A stretch of DNA of 64,000 nucleotides from Strongylocentrotus droebachiensis (GCA_035222895.1 JAVYIG010007513.1:22501-86500); one strand, 5' to 3'. Counted from the stretch's first letter, positions 48,368 through 60,757 are shown. Notes: generated by a model not told the origin, from the sequence alone. A program made the numbers and translations.

Positions 48368-49945
48368 TTTCAAGTTTCAAGTTTTATTTGTTCCACATTT
48401 TACAGAAAATATAAACATAAACATCTAAAATAAAAATTATACAATATAATTGTAGTATAAAATGAACACATATTAAGCTAGCACATATCAATGATTCTCA
48501 ATTCATATAATAGATTAAGTAGAATGTGAGGAACCTATTAAAAAGCAATGCTTGTATAATATAGGTTCCTGGAAAAAAAAGTAATGTAGATGGAAAACAG
48601 TAGCAGTAGAGAAAGACGTAATTTAGAGGAGAGAATTTAAAACACAATGAAAATAAGGACATTTGTATACAAAATAATGCATTAGCACCAATAGCCAAGT
48701 CACCCGGTTAAAATGCGTAGTCAAAATGCGTAGTCTACCGAGCAATTTAGTAAGCATAGCACAACGCAATTTGTTTATAAACATTACAAAACCGGAACAT
48801 GCATCATTAATTAACATTGAAGATTAGCATTGAAGAAAAAAGGACTGTGAGGAGGGCAAACAAATTATATTAGATGTAAGAATGTAAAAGAAAAATTCGA
48901 AGTTTGCGTTTAAAGCAATGTAACGAATCCAAACCATTCCAAAAAGAGGGACCAGTATACATGATTGCTTTTGGGGCAAAAACTGTCCGGATTGGGGGGA
49001 GATGGAAAGTGTATCTTTGTATCGTGGGATAGGAGTTAATAACGTTGTCAAAGCGAACATAGGAGGGAATATGTTGGGCAAATCATCCTTACTTAGCTGA
49101 TACATGAACATTCCGAGGAAATAATTGTATAAATCAGGTACTTTCAGAAAACGATTTGCAAGAAATAATACGTTAGTGTGTGCCTGAAAATCTGCCAGAT
49201 TTATTATTTTATTGCTCTTTTTTGGATCATGAAAATCGAATTGATTTTTGTTTTTGAACAATTTCCCCACGCTAGCACCCCGTAGTTTAGACAAGGAAGC
49301 AGCAGAGTTGAGTATAATATTTTTAAGACATGAGATGGAAAAAAAGTTTTCAACTTATTTATTCCACCTACGTTCCTAGACAACAGTTTGCATACAATCA
49401 TGATCACTTTGAGTATTCCATGTTAATTTACAGTCAATAAAAAGACCAAGAAATTCAATGGAGTTTATTAGGGTTAAGGGTAAGCCATTAACCAAAACTT
49501 GTCCTGGTAGCTCAGATAGTGTATTGCCGAAAATCATAAAATTAGTTTTGTTCAGATTCAGGGACAAATTGTTTGCTTGTATCCATTCAGCTACTAAAAG
49601 CAATTCAAAATTCAGGGAATCAAGAAGAATTCTGGGATTGGGATGTGAGCAAAAAATGCTTGAGTCGTCTGCAAAGTTTAGGAACGAGCGAACTGTAGTG
49701 GAATTTATGAAATCGTTTATATAGATAATAAAAAGAAGCGGGCCCAAGAGAGAGCCTTGTGGTACCCCACAAGTTGTTGATCCAATACTTGAGTTACAAT
49801 CATTTATAGAGACAAACTGGGTTCTGTTGGTAAGATAATTTCTGAACCACTCCAAGGCCGTTCCTCGAATGCCATAATAGGCAAGTTTACATAGTAAAAT
49901 CTCGTGATTAATAGTGTCGAAGGCCTTGGAGAAGCACCTCCATCA
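48368..49945 (-). pseudogene. 5'-truncated, frameshifted LINE reverse transcriptase relic
   Basis: Minus-strand reading gives KAFDTINHE (about 49900-49930), then [20 protein letters not shown] and the catalytic FADD (about 49660), then thumb and C-terminal sequence (LKILYSTLLLPCLNYGVLAW; ANRFLKVPDLYNYFLGM). The reading shifts frame near 49390 and back near 49220, so it is dead. Only the RT palm onward survives; the endonuclease is missing. The 3' end is probably the TTTCAAGTTTTATTTGTTCC segment at about 48375. CR1/L2/jockey-like clade by motif pattern. Confidence 0.8.
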
Positions 49946-50270
49946 CTTTAACAATGATTATTCTAAAATGCTTATAGTGGGACGTCTCCATGTGTAAAAG
50001 GTCTACCGATATATAGTTGGAGGTCCAACTACGAACTGGTCTTATGGCGCAAAGTGCATAATTATCAGAAATATTGCTATATCAATAATTATTGATTCGT
50101 ACCATCTGCTTTCGAGCACCCCTTTACGCCCCCACTCACATAGTACACACAAACCCTCCAGGCCCCTCCCGGCGCCCTCGCGCGTGCACACACACACACA
50201 CACACTCGCACATAATCTGCACTGAATTTCCATTTTTGTCTTTAGCATAATTGTTTATAGAGCCATAACA
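49946..50270. other. Spacer 3' of the lectin gene
   Basis: Contains a CA repeat (50188-50206) and no exon. Confidence 0.45.
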
Positions 50271-50276
50271 TTTATT
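50271..50276 (-). terminator. Candidate polyadenylation signal of the C-type lectin
   Basis: AATAAA on the minus strand about 115 nt after the lectin stop codon. Confidence 0.4.
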
Positions 50277-50390
50277 AGTATAAAATATAATAGCAATAAA
50301 AGAAAAATACATCCGTTTCCAATTTTTTTCAAGGAAAAAACTGATCACTTTAACCCTTTAAATAAACATTTCCTAAAGAGGTCTAAATGG

Positions 50391-51792
50391 TTAGTTCGAC
50401 CATATTTGAAGTTTACAGATGAAGTAAGGGACAACCCCTGAGGGTGGCTGTACACACGGTCCATCACGCCACAGTCCAGGGTAAATGCGGGCCTCTCCCG
50501 ATCGGATAACGCCGCAGTCAGAATTAGTTGTACTGGCGTCTGGTTGACGTGGTGCCCATGCGGTGTAGTCGATGTCGGACCCGTCTGACCACTTGAATTC
50601 ACCTTCGGTGGTCAAATCGTGAATGCCAAGCCAAAGTCCTCCGATAGTATCCTAAAAAATATGTACGGGAGTATGTTTACTAGTATTTGGAATGATGTTG
50701 AGTGGTTTAAATTAAATCTATGTAATACAGTGGCGTAATGAGAGGGGGTCAGAACTGATTCGCATCACCACCAAGTAGCATAACGCAGGGGCGGCGTGCG
50801 TCTTCCAGAATATGGAGGGGGACCTACAAAGGGAAACAGTAAAAAAAAAAGTGCGAGCGAGCGTAGTGAGCGAATTCTATGAAAAAATTATAGAAAAAGG
50901 GGTGCGCCAGAGAACGCGCAACATGCTGACGCAGCCCTACGCCAATTAGCAATAACGCATTGTGTGCAATATGCATTAGACAAAATAATAAAAGATGGAA
51001 ACTTACGTCTTTCTTTCGTGAAGTTTCGTAGAGAATATTGATGAAGTTTTGCTCTGCATGAGAATGAACCGAGACCAAATGAGCCAAAGTGTCCATGCTT
51101 GCTAGCCCGCCCCCTAGAGAGGGCACGGTGTAAGTCTGGCAAAACGTCTCGGCATCGGACCAAGTCAAATTCTGGCCAAACAACCTGTCGAAAGGATAAA
51201 ATAATTTCACGAAGATTGACATATAAATAGCCTGGCGGGGCTACTAACATATTAAGACATCCGAGGGTGTGCCGCTGTACCGAGTCACTTTTTCATACAA
51301 ATATCCCTAAACATGGGTCCCATTTTTAACAGAAATATCCCTAAAACAAGGGTCCGTTTTGATACCAAGGCCTCGTCTTACAGGCGCAGATACAGGGGAT
51401 GGCCGAGCAGGCCTTGGCCCCCCCTCCTACCCCCCCCCCCCCTTCCCCAAAAAGCGCTCACTATGTCACCCCCCTCCCACTGAGCGAAATATCGACCGGC
51501 GCGATTTTCAAATTTTCGGAGTCGAAATAGGGAAACAAATATAAGTGCTCACAGACAGAGAATTCAGGGAACAAAAGTAAAACAGGAGTGATGTCGCAAA
51601 AGAGGGGAGCTAGAGAGAAACAAGGAGGAGGGGGAGGAGCTATAGGAGTAGCAGAACTTACCTGTAACAATGTCGATCAAAGGCTGTCCAAAACGTAGGG
51701 CAGCAACAGCCCGCATCCACCCCCGTGGGAATGGCAAGCAGAAGGATAGCTGATGCGACAAGGAGCAACATGGTCTTATCTCGAAGATCCAT
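50391..51792 (-). CDS. Secreted single-domain C-type lectin, echinoidin-like
   Basis: Exons 51662-51792, 51007-51184 and 50391-50651 (GT-AG, phases 2 and 0) encode 189 residues. A hydrophobic signal peptide (about 8-27) precedes one C-type lectin domain: GCCCPTFW (28-35), HCY, TWSDAETFC (51-59), LVSVHSHAEQNFI (80-92), GLWLGIHD (108-115), EFKWSDGS (121-128), QPD (139-141), DCG, WRDGPC (164-169), FICK (180-183). Cys42, 59, 149, 169 and 182 are the conserved disulphide positions, plus the N-terminal pair of long-form domains. QPD predicts galactose-type sugar preference, but the usual WND calcium motif is WRD here, which may weaken Ca2+ binding. Likely a coelomic or innate-immune lectin, by analogy with echinoidin. 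Start: the Met at 51792 is upstream of, and in frame with, a second Met at 51771; either is possible. Confidence 0.88.
51400..51545 (-). repeat. C-run-containing dispersed repeat, copy 1
   Basis: Minus-strand counterpart of the repeat at 52260-52665: CACTGAGCGAAATATCGACC, GGCGCGATTTTCAAATTTTC. Lies in the first intron of the lectin gene. Confidence 0.55.
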
Positions 51793-51799
51793 CTATTTT

Positions 51800-52240
51800 C
51801 CTACAGTTAATTTTAGATATTGACAACTCTGCATTGACCGTCAATAATTATAGTCCCGTCTCAACAACCACGGTTTACGTTGATAATCCAAAATATGTGG
51901 TCAGATCATGTATTTTTCTGAACTTACAGATCATAAATTATATTTTGTAACACTATCCGAAAGAACAATGGCTTTACACAGAAGCCATGCCTCATGCAGG
52001 TTAATTGTTATCAGCAGAACCAAGCTTTAGAACAATTGCAGAAAATAATTGGACTTGAAACTTTGGGACTGACCTAGAGAAAGGATATCCAGGTTGAATT
52101 ACGCTCGCTCTTTTCAACAAGCACTTTCTTCCTCAAAACACAAATATTTATCAATTCGGATATACTGATCCATTAATGATATGCGATATTAGCCATTAGC
52201 GCTTTCCTCTGACCTTATGATTCATCCAGTGGCGTATCCA
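51800..52240. other. 5' flank of the lectin gene
   Basis: No TATA box or UTR exon could be placed with confidence. A CTGTAG acceptor-like site directly before the start codon (51804-51801) hints at an upstream leader exon. Confidence 0.3.
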
Positions 52241-52441
52241 GACCTTGTCCCCCAGAGGCAGGCGCGGATCCAGGATTTCTTAGGGGAGGGGGCCCAACTT
52301 TTTTTTTTTTGCTCCTGAAAATTTGAAAATCGCGCCGGTCGAAAAGTCGCTCAGTGTGGGGGGGGGGGGGGGGAAGCACTATTTTTATTTTTTTTGGCTC
52401 CCAAAAATTTGAAAATCGCGCCGGCCGAAAAGTCGCTCAGT

Positions 52442-52485
<44 letters not shown>

Positions 52486-52670
52486 AGTGAGCACATTTTT
52501 TTTTTGGTCCTCGAAAAAAAAAATCATTTGCACCCCCCCCCCCCTTGAGCGCCAGGGGGGGGGCCAAACCCCCCCAAAAAGGTAAAAATCACGTGATTTT
52601 ACATGATTTTTTCTCAAGGGGGGGGGGGCCGGGCCCCCCGAGCCCCCTCCTGGATCCGCCACTGCCCAGA
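52241..52670. repeat. Poly-G-bearing dispersed repeat with a 43-G run
   Basis: Contains two tandem copies of AAAATCGCGCCGGYCGAAAA followed by G runs, the second an uninterrupted G43 (52442-52484). It ends with GGGGCCGGGCCCCCCGAGCC. Run length is likely to be unstable and may not be exact in the assembly. Confidence 0.75.
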
Positions 52671-54430
52671 GGAGATCCCCCCAACAAAAAATATCAATCA
52701 CCATATTATTATAGATAACCACTTCAACCAGCGCCCCCGTTTCCCTCTTTTATATACGTTTACAAGTAGGTCGTCCATGCTTGACACTACTGTATTCCCC
52801 CTCTTTTCCCCTTTTCACTTCTTTTCGAATCTAAACTTTATTTTTTTTATTTTGTATAGAATCCTGCCCATATTTCATGGATTCTCAAAAGCAGTGTGCT
52901 CCATGTGTTTATCATAACAAAACATATGAACCGATAAATTTAGAATTTCCCGAGTGATATCATATATTCCACCGAGGCCGCGCATGCAGGCCGAGGTTGA
53001 CATTATAATGGCACTTAACCTATTTAATGTATGGTAAATATTTGGAAAGATATGTCATATCGACTCAAGCATTCATGCTTATGAGTTGGCCTCTGCATTT
53101 ATCTGGATTATTTGACTTAGGGCCTACCTCATACCTTCAAGTCTTCAATTATATATGCATTTGTTATGTGTGTGTATTTCAGTTGTCACTCATTATTATA
53201 TCATTATACTATTATTGTTATTTGAATGTTTTGTTTTTGATTTATCAATCAATGCAGAAACATCTGCTAAACAAAAAAATATAAAAGCAACTAATATATC
53301 AAGGATGAGCAATTTTTAACAATGAAAACAACATTTAGAAGTAATATCCCCAACCAGTTTATAACATAGACTGCCGAAAGAGGTTTGAGTTCATTTCGAA
53401 ATTGTGCCTTTTTTTTTCTTCTCGAGACTTTGAACACGGCGAAGACAAGTTGTTAAAACTATTGAAAGAGTGCAAGGTAAACGTTTGAAAGCTCTGTTTT
53501 GGTATCAATGATTTGCCTCGACCATCAGATGCTAATTTTTTCAATTACAGATGAATTGCAGATGATTCAACTTTTTTCAATGCATTTCCCCCAATCAAGT
53601 AAACATAACCTGACTTAAATAAATGATTGGTCATATCGATGAAAACAAATTATATGGTGATTATACGGTCAAGAAGGAAACAGATTTTGTCTGAGTTTTA
53701 ATCAAAATGAACGGCCATGCATGGTCTGAACGAGGTTGAAGTTGCATCCCTTAACATTGATTGGATTGATATTGATAACTCGTTTATGGAAAGATCATAA
53801 TAAAGGGAATATGCATAATCCTTCGCATTTTTTTTGTTGGAATTACTCATCGATTAAGCCATTCTGTTCTGCAATACATTATTAGCATTGTTTATTATTC
53901 TTTTGTTCACCCATACAGTTCCAACGGCCTTGAGGTCTGGTGTGCAAATCAGTGACTTCCTAACATTATGTTGACAGGATACTCATTACAAAGGTACACT
54001 GATATTACCAGCCTGGATATCCCGGGGGGGGGGGGGGGTCGGCAATCATACACCAATGCTACCCACCCGTGTCCCAACCTCTGAAATGGACCCCCTATAT
54101 ATATATATATAGTGGTGAAGGCACCAAGAAAAAAGAGCACCTACAAAGGGAAATCTCAAAGCGAAAATAAACAATTTTTTAGACATTGGTATATACCCTT
54201 ACATTGTGATTACAATTATCAGGGATGATTTCAATATGTGTTTCACTCTATACACATTATATGGCTTAAGCATTATTCTTTGCAGTTGGGTTTGATTGTC
54301 TAAAAAATGTTTGTTTGCGAGCGAGGACAATTTTAAGATGTATGAGATCGCAGTACGAAAAATTACATCTTATAAAAAGGAAAAAACCCAATTCAATGGG
54401 GTAACAAGCAAATTCTCATACCGGAAGACT
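52671..54430. other. Intergenic stretch without recognisable gene
   Basis: AT-rich. A repeat fragment with a G run lies at 54023-54100 (GGGTCGGCAATCATACACCA; related to 44880). TA repeats lie at 54097-54110. No exon seen. Confidence 0.4.
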
Positions 54431-54559
54431 GGAAAGACCTTTGATAAGTAACGTAAGTATATCATCTTTAGATGTGTGCGAGCGTAGCGAGCGAGCTTTG
54501 GAGGAAATTGCTCTTAGTCGCTTGAAATTAGCTAGGGCGCGTATAATGATGAGAGGAAA

Positions 54560-55545
54560 AGGGGACACTTATCAGGAAAGAAAAGGAGCATGTGCCAAAG
54601 TACAAAGAGTAATTATCAGAGGTGAAAATGGGGCACTTCTTACACCCTCAAAAATAGGCACTCACCAGGGATGAAAGGAGTCAGTCATGAGAATAGGAAA
54701 TGGGCATTTGTCGACGGAAAAGAGGCCCCCGTCAGATTTTGATGGGGGCATTTATTAGATATTATTATATATTGTTTAAAGGGAAATTATCAGAGGTGAA
54801 AAGAGGCACTTATCGCACCTGAAAAGGGGCAATGACCAGATATGCAAAGGGGCACTTATGTGAATGAAAAAGGGGCACTTGTAATAAAGAAAATTATGCA
54901 TTAGTTAAAAGAAAATGGGCACCGATCAGATTTTAAAGGGGCATTTATCGGAGGTGAAGGGGGCACTTATCCGAAGTGAAAATGAGTAACTTCTCGTAAC
55001 TGAAAAGGGTCATTTACCAGAGAAGGGGCACTTATGAGAAGGGGAAGGGGCTTTTTGTTAATGAGGCACTTGTCATTAGGAAAAGGAGCTCTTGTTAGAA
55101 AGGAAAAAGGGCACATGTGAAAATAAAAGGTGCTTATCCGAGTTTAAACGGGGTTAGTTATTAATAGGGGAAGGGGCACTTCAAACAAAGGAAAAGGGGC
55201 ACTTGTCAAATTAAAAGAGGCACGTACCTCTTAGATTTAAATAGGACAATTATCAGAGGTGAAGGGGGCACTTATCAAAAGTGAAAAGAGGCACTTCTCG
55301 TACCTAACTAGGGGCACTTACTAGAGATTAAAAAGGGCACTTATGAAAATAGTAAATAAACACTTATTGCAAAGGAAAATGGAAACCTGTCGAAGGAGAA
55401 GGGGCACGTGTCCAAATAAAAGGGGCACTTATCAGAGTTGAAAAGGGGAAGGGGCACTTTTCTTATGTAACAAGTAGCACTTCTTAAAAATTAAAGGGAC
55501 ACTTTCCTATGTAAAAAGGGGCACTTTTCGGGTGCTTGAAAAAGT
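54560..55545. repeat. Degenerate minisatellite of GGGGCACTTATC-type units
   Basis: About 1 kb of irregular 25-35-bp units of the form AAAAGGGGCACTTATCAGAG plus GTGA, strongly purine-biased on the plus strand. It begins just after a GAGCGTAGCGAGCGAG motif and ends in a G/C-run hairpin (55546-55590). Confidence 0.75.
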
Positions 55546-55719
55546 GGGGGGGGGGCACTGTGTCCCCCTGCCCCCCCCCCCGGTGGGGCCGCCTCTGATA
55601 AACATACGTAAACAAAATATTTAAAATATTATCGTGGGTTGTCGGTCCATTCTTCATTGAGGACGTGCCCCATTTTCCTCATCTCGATTTTCGCCCTCTG
55701 ACTTTAGTTTTAGCATTAG

Positions 55720-56000
55720 TTTTTATATTGCGCGTGCGCACTTCGCATTGAAGCATATCGAGCTTGCGCAACATGCTGTGCGTGCAAAGCGCATAGAATG
55801 CATGGATTACATAGTCTGCATTTGTTGCACATGTCCCACACGTAGAAAGTTACGTGTGTTGCCCGTACATATTACATCATTCATCGCATCGTCGAGACGT
55901 TCGCGTTCGTGAATGCCAGCAGAATTTCCATAACTTTCAACACTTCGTCTTGAGCTGAATTACGACAAACAAAATCGAAGATTCAATATACAATTTTGCG
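55720..56000 (+). promoter_or_regulatory. Putative HCCS promoter and 5'UTR exon with a perfect NRF-1 site
   Basis: TGCGCGTGCGCA (55729-55740) is, on the minus strand, a perfect YGCGCAYGCGCR NRF-1 site. TGCGCA half-sites follow (55764-55769 region). A GTGAGTAAC donor at 56001 would end a non-coding exon, which could splice to the CACTCACAG acceptor at 56846. NRF-1 controls many nuclear genes for respiration, which fits HCCS. The TSS is inferred. Confidence 0.5.
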
Positions 56001-56846
56001 GTGAGTAACCTCTAGAGTTCTAACTTAGTAGATCTAAGCAGGATAAGCGTTAAAAAGTTATTGAGTCGGAACGTTTTTTTTTCTTCCAGCTCTGCCTCTC
56101 TGCACTGCTGCCAATCATATCGCTCTGTCATCTCTCAGCTCAGTCTCATTCACCTGTATTCACCTGTCTTTTCGGGCTCCTTAGTAAGACAATGTCTTGT
56201 AATGCCCTCCCATAGTTCATCAGTACACTACTGCAAAGAGTTCGTTCCTTGACTAGATCTAGATCTACGTCATGAGTCTCTGACTTTTAAAAAAATTTAA
56301 AGACTAGACCATTGAAACCTTTTGTTTTGTACAATTTATAGGTCTAACGAGAGCTGGAGGTTAACTCTGAGCTTTAGGACTGTTTCATTTAAGTGATTTT
56401 GTTCTTTGATTCTGTCACTTTGTCATGTTTGTTTTACTCTCGATCTCGAGTGACTCTCATAATCATATGATCTCAATTTGCATAACTTATTAAAAAGTAG
56501 CAAACAATAAGCAAACACATTAAACTCATCGTTATTTTTCCTAAATTCAGCTTAAATTTGCAATTTGAAATCTGCCTTTTTCGTAGACAAGATTGTTCCT
56601 TTTCATTGTTAGTTTGTTTATTTTGTGAGGATCACTTTTAATGAGCCATTTAATTTATGTGCTTTATTTACATTTGCTACAAAAAAGGTTTTACACATGT
56701 GTATCTACTATCTTGGCACTGGCATTGATCCACTTCAAAGCTATGAGAGTAGTAGAGACTAGAGTACAGTCTACAGAGTTGTAATATTTTGCAATACAGG
56801 TATGTCTTCACGTATTGCATACGTTTTCTTCTTTTTTCACTCACAG

Positions 56847-56922
56847 AGTGGGTTTGGAATATCATCAACCACTTTTAAGTGGGGCAAGACATCGACCCAG
56901 GGGGCCAGGTGTCATTCCCATC
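56847..56922 (+). other. HCCS 5'UTR part of the first coding exon
   Basis: A T/C-rich tract and CACTCACAG acceptor precede this 76-nt leader. It is in frame with the coding region, but no homology supports earlier initiation. Confidence 0.55.
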
Positions 56923-58054
56923 ATGGGAGGATCATTGTCCACTACCCAGACAGTTCAGGCTGCAACCGTCCAGAGTCTCCCAGCCCCTGAGGCTGCAGGA
57001 GCACCCTCTCCACCAGCAGAGTGCCCCATGCACCAGGGCGGTGGTGACTCCAAGACACCTACAGCAGCACAGACCAATGCCATCCCTGCAGAATGTCCGA
57101 TGCACAACAAAGACGTGGCTTCCTCAGCACCGGCCAGAGACACTTCTACAGCTGCAGTCATTCCCTCCGAGTGCCCGATGTCTGGGGGAACGAATACACT
57201 GGTTGCTGACAACAAGACAGATGACATTGATCCAGATAACAGGGTAAGTGTTTGATAAATATGAAGTTTTTTAAAAACAAATTTCATGGTATGCTAATCA
57301 GTTACAGATCTAGTGGTAAAGAGATTTTGAAAAAGAGAAACCTAGCCTGTAAAAAGCTAGATCCCAAATAATGAAAATGCACCAATTAACATTATATATA
57401 GGCAGCTAGTTAATCACAATGTGTCAAACTCAAAATAATTGATAGTTAATATCTACAAAATCTGAATCCATCTTGTACATTAATAAAAGAATGTACCTGT
57501 ACATTGAACCTTAAAAAAAGATAGCATGAGAACTCAAAACTTTGTATTAGGATACTTAGGGTAATCATGATTATATGTGTACATACATGTATCACTCATA
57601 CTTAACCATACATTTCCCAAAAATTCAAGATAAAATAACAAATAATTCAGAGGAAAAGCCTTCCCAAAATATCTATTTCCTTTAAAAGATACAAAATGTG
57701 AGAGATTCTTCTGTCTTTCGAACCACAGATGCCCCCTCCCAACCAGAGGCCGGCTCCAGACCAGCCCTTCTCCCTCTCCACGGAGCGCAAGACCTCCGGT
57801 ATTCCCCGGGCAGGCAAGGACGAGAACTGGGTCTACCCATCTCAGCAGATGTTCTGGAATGCCATGCTGAGGAAGGGATGGAGATGGCAGCCGGAAGACA
57901 TTGAACAGGAGGATATGCACAACATCATCCACATCCACAATGCTAACAATGAGCAGGCGTGGAAAGAGGTTCTCAAGTGGGAGGCGATGCATGCAAAGTA
58001 AGTGGTAACGTAGTGATTGAATGAATGACAGATGATGGAGATGATGACGACGAC

Positions 58055-58090
<36 letters not shown>

Positions 58091-58197
58091 ATTGAGGATG
58101 ATGATGATGATGATGGTGATGATGAATGACAAGGGTGATGATGAGATGATGATGAATGATGGTGATGGTGATGATGAATGACAAGGGTGATGATGAC

Positions 58198-58236
<39 letters not shown>

Positions 58237-58459
58237 ATTGAGGATGATGATGATGATGATATTGATGATGGTGATGGTGATGAATGACAACAGTGATGGT
58301 AATGATGGTGATGATGATGATGATGATGATGATGATACTAAAGATGATTATGAATGACAATGGTGATGGTGATAGTGATGGTGATGGTTATGATCGAGAT
58401 GATGATGATGATAATGATGGTGATGATGACGATGGTGATGATGATGATGATGATGAATA

Positions 58460-58494
<35 letters not shown>

Positions 58495-60118
58495 TGGCAA
58501 CAGTTATGATGATGATGATGATGATGAATGACAACGGTGATGATGATGATGGTGAGGGTGATGGTGATGATGATGAATGACAACAGTGATGATGATGATG
58601 GTGGTGGTGATGATGATGGTGATGGTGGTGGTGATGATGATGAATGACAACAGTGATGGTGATGGTGGTGGTGTTGATGATGGTGAGGGTGATGATGATG
58701 AATGACAACAGTGATGATGATATTGATGATGGTGATGGTGATGATAATGATGATGATGATGATACTAATGATGATTATGAATGACAATGGTGATGGTTAT
58801 GATCGAGATGATGATAATGATGGTGATGATGATGATGATGGTGATGGTGATGGTGATGATGATGATGATGATGATGATCATGATCATGATGATGATGAGG
58901 ATGATGATGAATGGCAACAGTTATGATGATGATGATGATGATACTAATGATGATGATGAATGACAACAGTGATGATGATGATGATGGTGGTGGTGATGGT
59001 GATGGTGGTGGTGATGATGATGTTGATGTTGATGGTGATAAAGATGGTGATGATAATGATGATGAGGACGACGATGATGATGGTGATGACGACAACAACG
59101 ATGAGGATGATGATGATGATATTGATGACGATAATGATGATAATGAAGTAATTTCCAATTTCCAGAACCCCTTAGATAAAATTGCAGTTCATTAGTTTAT
59201 TAGTCAAACTTGTGTGTACATAACTTGTTACTATTTAAGGCAAACCTGAGCAAACTTTTCCTTATCTAGAGCAACTCTTGTTTAAAAGCAAGCATTAAAG
59301 TCAAGTTTTGTACCTTGTTTAATTGCGTCTCTCAGCATTTAAGTAAATATAGCATCTCCTAATTTTATGTTCCTTTTTCTATCAGAGAATGTCCCTGTCC
59401 TAAATTGGCGAGTTTTGGCGGACGCTACAATGATCTTTCACCTCGGGCGAAGATCAGATGCTGGATGGGGTAAGTTTGTGTAGAACATCATTTAGGAGAC
59501 AGCATGACTGCTCTCAAAAGAAAAAAACACATATGATTTGCCTAGATGAAATAAGGTCCCATCTGGGGTTTGAGAGATTATCAACCTTGTAATTTTTCCT
59601 GTGTTAATTTGGTTGACATTTATTGTTTGAAATAAGCAGGTACATCCCCAGAGGTTGTGGGGGGGGGGGGGGGGGGGTTGTGAAAGTCAAAATCCCCATT
59701 TTCTGCGGATAACTTTTGGAGCTATATAAGTTGTCGTGCTGAGAAACTACATAATTCTTGCTTCATGCCATGCCTCTCTCATCTACTTTGAAGGGGAATC
59801 TTGTACCATAGATTGATTGGCAAATATATACTAAATCTCTAACAATAAGTGAAGTTATTTCTTGGGGTGAGGTTTCCTTTAATGCTATTTCTTTCATTTG
59901 CATAATCCAGGTACGAGAAACCGTTTGACAGGCATGACTGGATCGTTGATAGGTGCGGCAGGAAGGTGCGATACGTCATCGACTATTACGATGGAGGACC
60001 GGTCGACAAGAAGACATTTGAGTTTGCTATCCTTGATGTCAGACCTGCCTTCGATTCACCGGGTGCTACATGGGATCGCATGAAAGCTGCGTATTGGAGG
60101 TTTCTGTACAGCAAGTAA
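56923..60118 (+). CDS. HCCS: Holocytochrome c-type synthase (mitochondrial cytochrome c haem lyase)
   Basis: Exons 56923-57243, 57729-57997, 59386-59469 and 59911-60118, GT-AG borders, give 293 residues (human 268). HCCS attaches haem covalently to the CXXCH of apocytochrome c in the mitochondrial intermembrane space. The N-terminus MGGS is family-like. Three CPM haem-regulatory motifs follow (34-36, 58-60, 84-86). The catalytic core is intact: MPPPNQ (108-113), [18 protein letters not shown], then [12 protein letters not shown], whose His177 corresponds to the haem-ligating His154 of the human enzyme. Next come [34 protein letters not shown] and [10 protein letters not shown]. It ends with [14 protein letters not shown]. 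The start is the Met that gives the MG-S-S start seen in orthologues. Intron 2 contains a 1.1-kb GAT array. Promoter has an NRF-1 site. Confidence 0.95.
58023..59150. repeat. GAT/ATG microsatellite array in HCCS intron 2
   Basis: About 1.13 kb of (GAT)n with GGT, GAC and AAT variants. Longer units recur that contain GATGAATGACAACAGTGATG. It starts about 25 bp after the exon 2 donor and ends about 235 bp before the exon 3 acceptor. The His-, Asp-, Ser- or Met-rich ORFs on both strands are artefacts. Confidence 0.95.
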
Positions 60119-60757
60119 CCTAATACTTGATGAACGTTGTTGACACTTGGTGCTTTGAGCGTTGGCGAGATGAGGATCAGAGGATCATTCTGTATCCAAG
60201 TGAAGACACGTCGGAATGGAAAAAAGACATGTTGGGAGTGGATGTCCTTGTAACCTCACTGTGTGAACCTTGACCTCACCACATGACCCTTGACCTATTG
60301 TTTTGCTCAGTGTGCAGAAAGACAATTTGGAATTTCGATGACTTCGGTCCTGTATGGTGCTTAAAGACCCGGAAAGCATAGATTCACCATCAGCGTATTA
60401 CTAAAATGACAGCATTGTGAAATCTTCGGAGACTTCAGAAGCAGAGAGACAGCAGGAAATTAACTACATATTGTGTTTGGTGTCTCTCCTGTATGGTGAG
60501 CCCTGTTGGTGCAGTAATACTTTATTTACAAATTGATTTCTTATCAGAATATTCTTATCACAGTATAACTTGGTACTGGTATTCTCTTTTTTAATTTTCC
60601 TTTTTTTTTTAATACTTCAGATAACAAATTTCGGGCAATGTTGATATCAAACTACAATTGTTCTGGAGTGGGTTTTGCTGTAAAAGTCAAATGGCTATGG
60701 TCAACAAACCTTGCAATATAATTATTTTGTTGGTTGCATTTCCTACATGATGTGCTC

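Noticed and set aside
57534..59195. Long His-, Asp-, Ser- and Met-rich ORFs on both strands
   Set aside because: All are frame readings of the GAT array inside HCCS intron 2.
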